Source: Candidatus Anaeroferrophillus wilburensis
GTDB taxonomy: Bacteria > Desulfobacterota > Anaeroferrophillalia > Anaeroferrophillales > Anaeroferrophillaceae
Length of the DNA: 64,000 nucleotides
Assembly (NCBI GenBank): GCA_016934315.1
Contig: JAFGSY010000013.1
Coordinates: forward strand, 62,001-126,000
Direction: 5' to 3'
A program made the translations under genes and the position numbers. Below the pieces are notes generated by a model. That model saw only the letters and a list, made by a program, of their open reading frames with translations. It searched no databases and was not told the DNA's origin. Below, piece after piece: positions 25,953 through 36,900 of the stretch (position 1 is its first letter; each line of letters opens with the position of its first letter).

Positions 25953-27114
25953 CGGCAGGCATCCCCGGTTTGAGTTCGAAGTTTTGGTTGTCGATGGATA
26001 CCTTGACCAGGTACACCAGCTTGACCCGCTCTTTGTGGGTCTGGATAATTTTGGGTGTAAATTCACTGTCCGGCGAAATGTAGGTAACTCTGCCAGTGTA
26101 GGTCTTGTCGGGAAACGTGTCGATCTTGACCGCAACGGACTGTCCCGGCTTCACCCGGCCGATTTCAGGTTCACCGACAAAAATCTTCAGATCCACCCGC
26201 GACAGATCAGCGATGGAAAGCACTTCACGACCGACCGTAACCACTTCGCCAGGCTCAACGTTGCGACTGGTGAGAATGCCGGCAAACGAGGCCGGCAATT
26301 CACTGTAGGACAATTGAATGCGGGCCGCCTCGAGGGCCGCGGCAGCCACGGACACCTGGGCTCGTCCAGCAACCACCTGCCGTTCGGCAACCTCAATCTG
26401 TTTCAGGTTGCTGCGGGCCAGTTCCAGCGCGGCCCGACTTTCGGCCAGTCGGGCCCGGGAGGCAGACACCGACTCCTTGCGAAAGCCCTCCTCGGCCATT
26501 GTCAGGTTCTGTTCGGCTTGTCCATATTGTTTCAGCGCAGTTTGCAGCCGCAGATCCTGGGCATCTTTGTCACTGAGTGAGATCACCTTTTCAGCGAAAA
26601 GCTGGTCAGCTCGCGCTGTATCTTTGCGAACTTTTTCCAAGGTTGACTGGGCTTCGTCAACCACAAGGCGGGCTTTCATAACTTCTTGGGGCCGGTAGCC
26701 GTCGGCCAGCTCACGGTACTGAAAGTTCACGCCCTGCGCCGCCGCCTCGGCCCGGGACACCTCCCATGGCAGGGTCTCCTGTTTGAGCGCCAAAATGGCC
26801 TCCAGGGCGGTCAAGTTGGCTTGGACTTGGGCCAGATTGGCTTCGCCCTGGGCGACCTCGACCAAAAACGGCTTCTGCTCAAGGCGGGCAAGGATCTGGC
26901 CGCTTTTAACGGCTTGCCCCTCATCTACCAGAACTTCGGCCACCCTACCGGGAACCTGAAACGCCAGGTTGGCCTGGATAACCTCGATGGTGCCGGAATA
27001 GTACTGTTCATGGGACCGACGCCGGTGCTGGCCCCAGATAACCAGCCCGGCCACAACAACCAGTAAGATGAGGGGAATAAACAACAGTGCCCGAGACCTG
27101 CCTTGCAGTTTCAT
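25936..27114 (-). CDS. HlyD/YbhG-type membrane fusion protein
   Basis: A periplasmic adaptor of 392 residues linking the ABC exporter to an outer-membrane channel. It has an N-terminal TM anchor (about 7-27), a split biotinyl-lipoyl domain (GRVAEVLVDEGQAVKSGQIL and the later SFAGILTSRNVEPGEVV), a long alpha-helical coiled coil between them, and a beta-barrel near the C-terminus. ATG 27114 has the SD AAGGAGCGG upstream. It is the first gene of the exporter operon. No outer-membrane factor is encoded nearby. Confidence 0.92.
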   Translation of the reverse strand: MKLQGRSRALLFIPLILLVVVAGLVIWGQHRRRSHEQYYSGTIEVIQANLAFQVPGRVAEVLVDEGQAVKSGQILARLEQKPFLVEVAQGEANLAQVQANLTALEAILALKQETLPWEVSRAEAAAQGVNFQYRELADGYRPQEVMKARLVVDEAQSTLEKVRKDTARADQLFAEKVISLSDKDAQDLRLQTALKQYGQAEQNLTMAEEGFRKESVSASRARLAESRAALELARSNLKQIEVAERQVVAGRAQVSVAAAALEAARIQLSYSELPASFAGILTSRNVEPGEVVTVGREVLSIADLSRVDLKIFVGEPEIGRVKPGQSVAVKIDTFPDKTYTGRVTYISPDSEFTPKIIQTHKERVKLVYLVKVSIDNQNFELKPGMPADAWLQ

Positions 27115-27219
27115 AACCGCTCCTTGGCAAAAGACAACAATTTGTCCCAATCTGACGGATCTTATTCAATCGGAGGTCGGCTGCCAAGTTGTTTTAGCTG
27201 TGGCTGCACAGGTCAAAGG

Positions 27220-27919
27220 TCAGCTCCCCAGATATGCTTTTTTCACCTCTTCATTGGCCAGCAGGTTGGCGGCTGTATCGGCCAAGGTGATGCGGCCGGT
27301 CTCCATCACATAGCCGCGATGGGCCAGTTTGAGGGCCTGGTTGGCATTCTGCTCCACCAGGAAGATCGTCGTGTTGTTTTCACGGTTTATTTTACGGATA
27401 ATCTCGAAAATCTGCTTGATGATGATCGGTGCCAGGCCAAGGGAGGGTTCATCAAAGAGCAGCAGCCGCGGCCGACCCATCAGAGCCCGTGAGATGGCCA
27501 GCATCTGCTGCTCGCCCCCGGAAAGGGTGCCACCCATCTGGCTCCGCCGTTGGGCCAGAATGGGGAAAATATCCATAACCATATCAAGATCCTGGCGGAT
27601 GATGGCCTTGTTGGACCGCAGATAAGCCCCCATCTCCAAATTCTCCTGCACCGTCATCCCCGGGAAAATTCGCCGGCCCTCGGGGACCTGGATAATACCC
27701 ATGGCAACGATAGCATCGCCGCTGAGCCCCTGAATCGGTTGTCCCTGGAAAAGAATCGATCCGGAACGGCAGGGAACGATGCCGCAGATGGACATCAGAG
27801 TGGTCGTTTTGCCGGCTCCGTTGGCACCGATGAGGGTGACGATCTCCCCCTCATCGACCGTCAGGCTGATCCCTTTGAGTGCCTGGATATTGCCGTAAAA
27901 GGTGTTGACATTTTCGATC

Positions 27920-27927
<8 letters not shown>
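27220..27927 (-). CDS. livF: Branched-chain amino acid ABC transporter ATPase LivF
   Basis: A 235-residue LivF-type ATPase: IENVNTFYGNIQALKGIS at the N-terminus, Walker A GANGAGKTT, signature LSGGEQQMLAISRAL and Walker B LLLFDEPSLGLAP. ATG 27927 (MLKIENV) gives the normal length and overlaps the livG stop by 8 bp. It is the last gene of livKHMGF, importing hydrophobic amino acids or related amides across the inner membrane. Confidence 0.95.
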
Positions 27928-28715
<788 letters not shown>

Positions 28716-28723
<8 letters not shown>

Positions 28724-29942
28724 GGTGCGGCTCCCTGACGGCAGGCTTGCGAACATAGGTTCTCCTGACATTGGCAATCAGACCCTGGGGACGGAAAATC
28801 ATCATCAGCACCATCACCGCCCCGAAGATCAGCATCCGGTAATCGGCAAAAGCCCGCAGATATTCAGGCATCAAGATCAGTACCAGAGCGGCGATGATCA
28901 CCCCGATAATGGACCCCATCCCCCCCAACACGACGATGGAAAGAATAATGGCCGATTCCATAAAAGTGAAGCTGTTGGGATTAATATACGTATTGCGGGC
29001 CGCAAAAATAACCCCCACCAACCCCGCCCAGAAAGCGCCGAAGGCATAGGCCGACAGCTTGGTGCGGGCCATATCGACACCCATGGCAACACAGGCGATC
29101 TCATCTTCACGCAGGGCCATCCAGGCCCTGCCGATGCGGGAATCTTTGAGCCGATTGGTAACAAAAACGGTAAACAGGACCATGGCCAGCATCAGGTAGT
29201 AGGTGTAGGTGGTTGCCGTGGCGATACTCATATCAAGGCCAAAGAGACCGGGACGGGGGATCCCGGCAATTCCTTTGGCACCATTGAAAACCGCTTCCCA
29301 ATTCTCAATGACTATTTTGGCAATAGAACCGAAACCCAGGGTGACAATGGCCAGGTAGTCACCCCGCAGGCGCAAAATGGGAAAACCCAGCAGGATGCCG
29401 AACAGCGCCCCCATCAATCCGCCGATGGGCAGACAGCTCCAGAAGCCCAGACCGAGATGCTGGTTGAGCAGGGCATAGGTATAGGCGCCGACAGCGAAAA
29501 AAGCCACATAGCCAAGATCAAGCAGCCCTGCCAGACCGACGGTGATATTCAGGCCGAGGCCAAGAACCACGAAAATCAACGCCAGCACCATGATATTGGC
29601 CTGGTAGGTATCGACGACCAGCGGAAAGATGATCGCCACCGACGCCAGGACCAGCAGAACCGGCCGGTAGAGGTGCGGATCATTGAGCAGCCGGTGGCCA
29701 AAACCTGCTGCCGGAGCCCCCTGCTCATCCTGTTCCGCCACCTTCAACCGCATCTCTTTGCGTACCAGTGCCCAGCGCCAGACCAATGAGAGGAAAAAAG
29801 CGCCGACCGCCACCCACAGCATGTTCAGCCAGCGCCACTCAACAACGTTTTTCAGCGTATTGACCTTGACCACCATCAAGGGAAAGGTCAGGAAGACAAA
29901 CCAGAGGGCAACCAGCAGTGATCGTTTCAGATGACTAATCAC
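28716..29942 (-). CDS. livM: Branched-chain amino acid ABC transporter permease LivM
   Basis: A 408-residue inner-membrane permease. The N-terminal extension of about 110 residues with two or three TM helices resembles enterobacterial LivM. The core has GLGLNITVGLAGLLDLGYVAFFAVGA and the cytoplasmic ATPase-contact segment RDDEIACVAMG-like (ALREDEIACVAMGVD). Translation probably starts at GTG 29942, since no ATG gives the full N-terminal helix. It lies 159 bp downstream of livH. Confidence 0.94.
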
Positions 29943-30101
29943 GGCGCAAGAAACATCCTTTCATCCTGGCCAATTATGATTCAAAGCGGTTTTGGCCGCC
30001 AAGCGGACAACCCGAACGGTGATGCGAGACAAACACCTTGGCCAGCCAGAATGGCTGACACACATGAGCATAATCCATAACCGAATACCACAATCATGAC
30101 C

Positions 30102-31004
30102 TTATACCTTCTGTTTCACCGCCTTACCCAGCAGACCGACTGGCCGCAGGATAAGGATCAGCACCAGCACCCCGAAAGCAAAAACATCCTCGTAGGCACT
30201 GGAAAAATAACCGGCGGCGAAAGCTTCGGTCAACCCAAGGACCAGACCGCCAAGAGCTGCTCCAGGGATATTGCCAATCCCCCCCAGCACCGCCGCCGTA
30301 AACGCTTTCAGGCCGGCCATAAAGCCGATATAGAAGTTTATCTGACCACTGCAGGAAGCAACCAGCACCCCGCCGATGGCCGCCAGCACCGAACCAACAA
30401 CAAAAGTCACCGAGATCACCCGGTCCACATTGACCCCCACCAGCCGGGCCATCACCAGGTCCTGCTGGGTGGCCCGCATCGCCTTGCCTATGCGAGTATA
30501 TTTGATCAGCAACGTCAAACCCACCATGGTCACCGCACTGGTGAGCAGAATAAGCAGTTCAGCTGAACCCATGATATGGGCAATCGGCTCCATGAATTCA
30601 AATTCGGGAATCAGTTCAGGAAAAGGCAGAAAATCAGGCGTCTGGGCCAGGAGGACATAGTTTTGCAGGAAAAGAGACATGCCGATGGCGCTGATCAGCG
30701 GTGACAGGCGCGGCGCATGGCGCAGGGGCCGGTAGGCGATTTTCTCCAGGGTGTAGCCATAAGCAGCCGCATAGACAACGGCAATCATGGCCGCCAGCAC
30801 CAGAATCGAAACCCCGGTAAACCCATAGATGGTCAGAACGCCGGATACAATAAGGGCAACAAAAGCACCAATCATGTAGATTTCGCCATGGGCGAAATTG
30901 ATCAACTGAATGATGCCGTAGACCATGGTATAGCCAAGGGCGATCAAGGCATAGATGCTGCCGCGCACCAGCCCGCTGCAAAAAAGTTCAAGGAAATAGT
31001 CCAC
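30102..31004 (-). CDS. livH: Branched-chain amino acid ABC transporter permease LivH
   Basis: A 300-residue permease with eight or so TM helices. The N-terminal GLVRGSIYALIALGYTMVYG and QLINFAHGEIYMIGAF and the internal RATQQDLVMARLVGVNVDR are LivH hallmarks. It follows livK after 103 bp, which contain a strong hairpin. Confidence 0.95.
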   Translation of the reverse strand: MDYFLELFCSGLVRGSIYALIALGYTMVYGIIQLINFAHGEIYMIGAFVALIVSGVLTIYGFTGVSILVLAAMIAVVYAAAYGYTLEKIAYRPLRHAPRLSPLISAIGMSLFLQNYVLLAQTPDFLPFPELIPEFEFMEPIAHIMGSAELLILLTSAVTMVGLTLLIKYTRIGKAMRATQQDLVMARLVGVNVDRVISVTFVVGSVLAAIGGVLVASCSGQINFYIGFMAGLKAFTAAVLGGIGNIPGAALGGLVLGLTEAFAAGYFSSAYEDVFAFGVLVLILILRPVGLLGKAVKQKV

Positions 31005-31056
31005 TGATCATCAACCGCGGTGGGAACGGCCAACCGCCCCAGTTATGGCAAAATTA

Positions 31057-31085
31057 CGGGGGACAGGCCAGATGCCTGTCCCCCG
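31057..31085. repeat. Hairpin between livK and livH
   Basis: A 12-bp perfect inverted repeat (CGGGGGACAGGC at 31057-31068, GCCTGTCCCCCG at 31074-31085) with a 5-nt loop. On the minus strand it follows the livK stop and lacks a T-run. It probably protects the livK mRNA 3' end or causes partial termination, so that binding protein is made in excess over the permeases, as is usual for such operons. Confidence 0.8.
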
Positions 31086-31107
31086 CTCGTAGTCTCCAGG
31101 GAAGCTT

Positions 31108-32223
31108 TTATTTGTTCAACTCTATAAAGACGCCGTCCCGGACCTGGTAGACTGAAAAGCCCACCCCTTCGGCATCCCCCTTCTGATCAAACCTTATCGT
31201 CCCGACTGCCGTGTCCACAAAGGTATTCTTGAGAGCTTTTTCCAGATCCGCGTAGCCGGTGCCGCCGCTTGTCTCAATGGCATGCAGCACCGCCTGCATG
31301 GCGGCATACCCCTGGTCAAAAAAGGTACCGGGCTCCTTGCCATATCGTTTGACATAGTCGGCATGGGCCTTTCGATTCTCTTCATACCTGCTGACATCCA
31401 TGGGACCGGTGGCATAGACCCCTTCGGCACTGGCGCCGGCAATCTCCAGGAAACCATCCCCCTTGATACCGTCGGGACCAATAAAAGGAATCTTGACCCG
31501 CTTCTTCTTCATCTGGGAAACCAGCTTGGAAGCTTCCGGGTGATAGCCGCCGAAAATGACCGCATCCGCCTTGTTGCGGCGGACCTTCTGAACCACGGCC
31601 GAATAATCCATCGCCCCAGGGGTCACCCCCTCAAACATCACCACCTCGGCATGGCCGCCGGCCTCGATGAACTTTTTTGAAAAATCGGCAAACCCTTTGC
31701 CATAATCACCCTTGTCATGGAGAATGGCAACCTTTCTGGCGCCCAAGGTGCCGGTGACAAAGGTTGCCGCCAGCCGGCCCTGATCATCGTCAGGGGCAAT
31801 GGTACGATAGAAGTTCGGGTACTCACCACTCTGGGTCAGGGGCGGATTGGTGGCCGATGGCGAGATGACGATAATCCCGGCTTCCTTGTAGATGCCCAGG
31901 GCCGCCTTGGTAGCCCCGGAGCAGATATGGCCGATAACCACGGCAACGTTCTGGGAAACCAGCTTGGTAGCTACGTTGGTGGCAATCTCCGGCTTGCATT
32001 GATCATCAAGGGGAAGGACTTCCACCTGCCTTCCCAAAACACCTCCAGCGGCATTAATTTGATCGGCAACCATCAACGCCGCTTCCTTGGTGGGAATGCC
32101 ATAAGGTGCCAGATCGCCGGTATGAGGGCCGGCAACGCCGATTCTGATCGTCTCGGCGATGGTGGCCACTGCCGGCATCGCCAGAAAAGCAGCAATGACC
32201 AAGCCTGCTATCAGTTTGCGCAT
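31108..32223 (-). CDS. livK: Branched-chain amino acid-type ABC transporter substrate-binding protein
   Basis: A 371-residue periplasmic binding protein of the LivJ/LivK (Peripla_BP_6) family. A signal peptide of about 23 residues (cut after TIA) precedes IRIGVAGPHTGDLAPYG and later ISPSATNPPLT, part of the amino-acid-binding signature. The ATG at 32223 has an AGGGAGGAAAAA SD. Substrate range cannot be read from sequence. Its leader contains the repeated RNA-like element at 32279-32440 and a small hairpin (GTATGC/GCATAC, 32240-32259) just upstream of the SD. Confidence 0.93.
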   Translation of the reverse strand: MRKLIAGLVIAAFLAMPAVATIAETIRIGVAGPHTGDLAPYGIPTKEAALMVADQINAAGGVLGRQVEVLPLDDQCKPEIATNVATKLVSQNVAVVIGHICSGATKAALGIYKEAGIIVISPSATNPPLTQSGEYPNFYRTIAPDDDQGRLAATFVTGTLGARKVAILHDKGDYGKGFADFSKKFIEAGGHAEVVMFEGVTPGAMDYSAVVQKVRRNKADAVIFGGYHPEASKLVSQMKKKRVKIPFIGPDGIKGDGFLEIAGASAEGVYATGPMDVSRYEENRKAHADYVKRYGKEPGTFFDQGYAAMQAVLHAIETSGGTGYADLEKALKNTFVDTAVGTIRFDQKGDAEGVGFSVYQVRDGVFIELNK

Positions 32224-32278
32224 GATTTTTCCTCCCTGAGTATGCCTGCTAAAGCATACACATCAGAACCAAACAAGC

Positions 32279-32440
32279 TTGATGGCTTCGCAACAACTCC
32301 ATCTTCTTCGTTAACCTGCAACCTTCGTCACTGGGTTGTACTGGATGGTCAACACATTCATCAGGTTTTGCTTGCCTCAAATCTGGAGCCGTTACTGCGC
32401 CATCCGGTTTGCAAAGCTTTTTGCCAGTTGTTATGGGTTC
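32279..32440 (-). ncRNA. Repeated structured leader element, copy A (upstream of livK)
   Basis: On the minus strand this 162-nt stretch is about 80% identical by hand alignment to 47171-47334 on the plus strand. Shared helices can be drawn. GGATGG (32405-32400) pairs with CCATCC (32348-32343), CAACC (32338-32334) with GGTTG (32323-32319), and GATGG with CCATC near the 3' end. An outer 11-bp stem CAAGCTTGATG (32450-32440)/CATCAAGCTTG (32284-32274) closes copy A only. A promoter sits immediately upstream, so the transcript would begin at about the outer stem. It ends 55 nt before livK. It is probably a cis-regulatory RNA; a dispersed non-coding repeat is the alternative. Confidence 0.7.
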
Positions 32441-32455
32441 ATCAAGCTTGAAAAA

Positions 32456-32485
32456 TTTCTAACATACTTCATCATGGGCTGTCAA
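32456..32485 (-). promoter_or_regulatory. Promoter of livK and its leader element
   Basis: On the minus strand TTGACA (32485-32480) and TAGAAA (32461-32456) are 18 bp apart. Transcription would start near 32449, the first bases of the leader element. The -35 is perfect, the -10 is moderate. Confidence 0.5.
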
Positions 32486-32603
32486 TCCGTCCGGTCATCA
32501 CCGGCCGGCACAATCATTCTTCCTTGACTGATAGCAATTGGTGTGTTTTATTCGTTTGGAAGAGATATTGACCCAACCACTCTATGCTCTTTTATGTGAC
32601 GCT

Positions 32604-33884
32604 ATGGCCCATCATATCAACACATCAGGATATGCCGCCTTGGTGAAACGGTTGAACCGCTTCCCCCAGGGAGCACCGCCATCGGATCTGCTGCATAAAA
32701 TCCTCCAAATCCTCTTCCGGGAAAAAGAAGCTGATCTGGTCGCCCTGCTGCCGATCAAACCTTTCACCGCCGAAAAAGCCAGCCATATCTGGAAAAAAGA
32801 TCTAACCGCCACCCGGAATATTCTCGACCAGTTAGCCGACCGCGCCCTGCTGGTGGACTTGGAGGAGAACGGGCAAACACATTATGTTCTGCCGCCGCCG
32901 ATGGCCGGGTTTTTTGAGTTTTCCCTCATGCGGGTGCGGGATGACCTTGACCAGCAGATGCTCAGTGAGCTGTTCTACCAGTACCTGAACGTCGAGGAAG
33001 AGTTCATCAAGGCGTTGTTCACCGAAGGGGAAACCCAGTTGGGACGCACCTTTGTCCATGAACCGGCACTTTCTTCGACAAATGTCCTGCAGGTGCTGGA
33101 TTACGAACGGGCCACCGAGGTGATCAACAGCGCCTCGCACATGGCGGTGGGCACCTGCTACTGCCGCCATAAAATGGCCCACCTCGACCGAGCCTGCGAC
33201 GCACCACTGGAAATCTGCATGACCTTCAACACCACGGCAGCCTCGCTAAGCAAGCATGGTCATGCCCGCCCGGTGGACAAAAAAGAGGGTTTTGACCTGC
33301 TGCAGCAGGCTTATGAGCACAATCTGGTCCAGTTTGGGGAAAATGTCCGGGAACGGGTCAATTTTATCTGCAATTGCTGCGGCTGCTGTTGTGAGGCAAT
33401 GATCGCCGCCCGCCGTTTTGCCATCCTCCATCCGATCCATACCACCAACTTTCTGCCCGCCGTCGATCACAACCTCTGCAACGGTTGCGGCACCTGTGTC
33501 GCCATCTGCCCGGTGGAAGCCATGGGCCTGGTTTCCGCCAACGATCCCGGAAAACCAAATAGAAAAATCGCCAAACTGGATGAAGATATCTGCCTGGGCT
33601 GCGGCCTGTGCGTGCGAAGCTGCAAGGATCAGGTTATTGAGCTCAGCCCCCGGCCGCAAAGGGTCATCACTCCCTTGAATGGCAGTCACCGGGCGGTGGT
33701 CATGGCCATCGAACGGGGGAAACTGCAGCATCTCATTTTCGACAACCGAATGTTATGGAGCCATCGAGCTCTGGCTGCACTTTTGGGCGTCATTCTCAAA
33801 CTGCCGCCCATCAAACAGGCAATGGCCAGCCGGCAGATGAAATCCCGCTACCTGGAAGCCCTGCTGGCCCGGTTGCCGGTCTAA
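32604..33884 (+). CDS. 4Fe-4S ferredoxin-type protein with N-terminal winged-helix-like region
   Basis: A roughly 426-residue cytoplasmic iron-sulfur protein. The N-terminal 150 residues resemble a helix-rich, possibly winged-helix domain. Cysteine clusters follow: CYCRHKMAHLDRACDAP, then CNCCGCCCEAM, then two ferredoxin motifs CNGCGTCVAICPVEA and CLGCGLCVRSCKDQV. The combination is seen in conserved anaerobe proteins of unknown electron-transfer role. ATG 32604 aligns best with the usual family N-terminus, but TTG 32538 and GTG 32541 are in frame and no start has a clear SD. It is divergent from livK. Confidence 0.82.
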   Translation: MAHHINTSGYAALVKRLNRFPQGAPPSDLLHKILQILFREKEADLVALLPIKPFTAEKASHIWKKDLTATRNILDQLADRALLVDLEENGQTHYVLPPPMAGFFEFSLMRVRDDLDQQMLSELFYQYLNVEEEFIKALFTEGETQLGRTFVHEPALSSTNVLQVLDYERATEVINSASHMAVGTCYCRHKMAHLDRACDAPLEICMTFNTTAASLSKHGHARPVDKKEGFDLLQQAYEHNLVQFGENVRERVNFICNCCGCCCEAMIAARRFAILHPIHTTNFLPAVDHNLCNGCGTCVAICPVEAMGLVSANDPGKPNRKIAKLDEDICLGCGLCVRSCKDQVIELSPRPQRVITPLNGSHRAVVMAIERGKLQHLIFDNRMLWSHRALAALLGVILKLPPIKQAMASRQMKSRYLEALLARLPV

Positions 33885-33955
33885 AAAACAGCTAACCGCC
33901 GCTCCAGGCATCAACAGGTTGGACAAACGGAAATTTCCGGTTATACTGGGCCATT

Positions 33956-36900
33956 ATGACTGAAAAGAAAAGTTCCTGGAAACCGACCAGCATCCAGAAA
34001 GCTGTCATTCTGGCGGTTGCGGCCGTGCTGTTCTACACCCTTGGCGGATTCTTTCTCTTGCCGCCGCTGGTCAAACATCTGGCCGTCAAAAACATTACCA
34101 GGGCATTACACCGCCAGACGGCTATCAACCAGGTCAAAATCAACCCCTACCTGCTGACCTGTACCATCGACGAATTTAAGATTCAAAAGCAAGCCAGCAC
34201 TGATGCGTGGATCACCTGCGACCAGCTGTTTGTCAACCTGCAGGCAGTTTCGCTGTTCAAACTGGCACTGGTGGTCAAGGAGCTGCAGGTGGTTAATCCC
34301 ACTGTCTCGATCACCAGGAACGAGGACCGGAGCTATAATTTCTCCGATCTGCTCATCTCCCCCCCAAAGGATGCCGCTGAAAAAACCGGCAAACCGCTGC
34401 GCTTTTCCCTGAACAATATTTCCATTTCCGGCGGCCAGATCCAATTCATTGATACGCCGCGTCAGACCCGGCACCGGGTGACCGATCTCACCCTTGGCCT
34501 GCCGCTGATTTCCAACCTGCCCTACCACCTGGAAACCCATGTTCAGCCGTCTTTAGCCGCCCGGGTCAACGGTACGCCGGTATCCCTGCAGGGAACCACA
34601 AAACCGTTTGCCGATACCCTGGAAACCTCATTCAACATCGATATTGACCATTTGGATCTGCCTTTCTACCTGGCCTACATCCCCGGAGAAAGGAATTTTA
34701 CCGTTAAGCAGGGAAGTCTGAGCAGCAAGCTGACCCTGGCCTATGCCCAGCCCCCAACTGATGCCGCCTATCTGAAGCTTGCCGGTGAGCTTGAATTTGA
34801 GAATTTGGCAATCACCGATAACGACGACCACCAGTTTCTTTCCCTGCCACGACTGATATTCACTTTTGCCCCGGCCAACCTGCTGGCCAGGGAAGTGCAT
34901 ATCGCATCAATGACCATCGAGGAACCACGGACCGTCATCCACCGACTAGCCGACGGCTCCTTCAAACTTCCCTCGCTGGTACTGCCGGCTACGGGAACAG
35001 ATGAAAACCCTGCCGACCAGCCGCAGGAAAAACCTTTCTTGCTGACCGTCGACCAACTGGGAATGAACGGCGGCGTGGTCGACTTTCTCGACCAGATGCC
35101 AACGCCCAACTTTACCGCCCGCCTGGCCCCCATCGAGCTGGCGGTTGCCAATTTCACCACCAATCCTGATCACCAGGGAACCTTCACCGGTTCACTGCAC
35201 AGCGATGGTGGTGAATCACTGGCCTTTGACGGCAGTTTTTCCGTCACTCCCCTGATCCTGACCACCCATGTCGCCATCCAGTCCATACCCTTACCCCGCT
35301 ACCGGCCCTATTACCAGGAGATGTTCACCGGCATCCTGGAACAGGGGATGATATCGACGGCCGCCGATCTGAAACTGGTTGCCCAGGAGCCGGGGAAAAC
35401 CATGCGGCTGGACAAGATCAGCGCTACCCTGGAAGGACTGACCCTCAGGGAAACAAAAAAAACCGGACGGATCATTGACCTTCCCCTGTTCCGGATCGAG
35501 GGAACCTCCATCGACCTCCTCAGCCAGGAGGTGGTCATCGGCAGCCTGGTTTCCGAAGGCGGCACCGTCAATCTGCAACGGCGGCCAGATGGCAGGCTAA
35601 ACCTCCAGGAGTTACTTCCGTCGCCGGCAACCGCGGAAAAAAAAACTGATCCTGAGGCGACGGAAAAACAAGCCAAACCCTGGAAGGTGGATCTCGCCGA
35701 CGGCAAACTCAGTGGTTTCACAATAGTAATCGACGACCGGGTCCCGGCCGCTGCGGTCACCACAACTATCGACAATATCACCCTCGATCTGGGACAGCTG
35801 ACCACCAGAAAAAATCAGACCGGCTCTTTGGCCCTGGCCCTTCGACTCAACAAAAGCGGGACGTTCAAGGCCCGGGGCACGTTCGGCATCAATCCCCTGC
35901 AGGCTGACCTGACCTGCCAAGCCGACCGCATCACCCTTAAACCCCTGCAGGGTTATGTCAATGATGTTGTAGACCTGGTGATCACCGATGGCCGGGCCGG
36001 CAGCAAAGGCATACTGAAGCTGACCTCCGGACCGCAACAAGATATTGCCGTCACCTTCAAGGGGCAGGCGGCAATCAGCAATTTTGCCAGCGTTGACTCC
36101 CTGAAGGCCGGCAACTTTGTTTCCTGGAGGGTGTTGGAGATAACCGGCATCAACGCTGCCAGCCAACCCCGCACGCTGCAGATCGGCAATATATCACTCA
36201 AGGATTCCCATACCGACCTGGTGGTCAACCCCGACGGCCGGTTGAACCTGCAGGCAATGATGGTTGTCCCGCAAGAATCCAAAGCGGAAAAACCCTCGGA
36301 AACGGAAACTACGACAGCGGAAAATCCGGCCATGGCACTTACGGTGGGCGGCATCCAGGTCGCCAACGGCCGGTTCTCCTTCCAGGACCGTTCCCTGACC
36401 CCCTCCTATTCCATGGTTATGGATGAACTGAACGGCTCGGTGAGCCAAATCTCCTCGACCATTGAAAAGCCGGCTGAAATCCTCTTCAACGGCAGGTTGA
36501 ACGGTGATTCCCCACTGGAGATCACCGGCACTGTGCACCCCCTGCTGGCTGACTTGTTTGCCGATCTCAATGTCTCGTTCACCGGCATCGACATGAGCCC
36601 CTTCACCCCCTACTCCGGCAAATTCATCGGCTATACCATCGGCAAGGGCAAGTTCACCCTGCAGACCCACTCCCTGGTTGAAAACAGGAAACTGACGGTT
36701 GATAATGACATTTTCCTTGACCAGCTCACCTTCGGCGATCCGGTGGACAGTCCCGATGCCATGAACCTGCCGGTTAAGCTGGCAGTTGCTCTGTTGCAGA
36801 ACCGCCAGGGGGAAATCAGATTGAAACTGCCCATCCGCGGTGATTTTGACGACCCGAAGTTCAGTGTCGGCGGCATCGTTTTTAAAGTTATTTTCAACCT

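Noticed and set aside
32279-32440. Interpretation of the element as integron attC sites
   Set aside because: No RYYYAAC and GTTRRRY core pair at the ends and no cassette-like gene array or integrase nearby.
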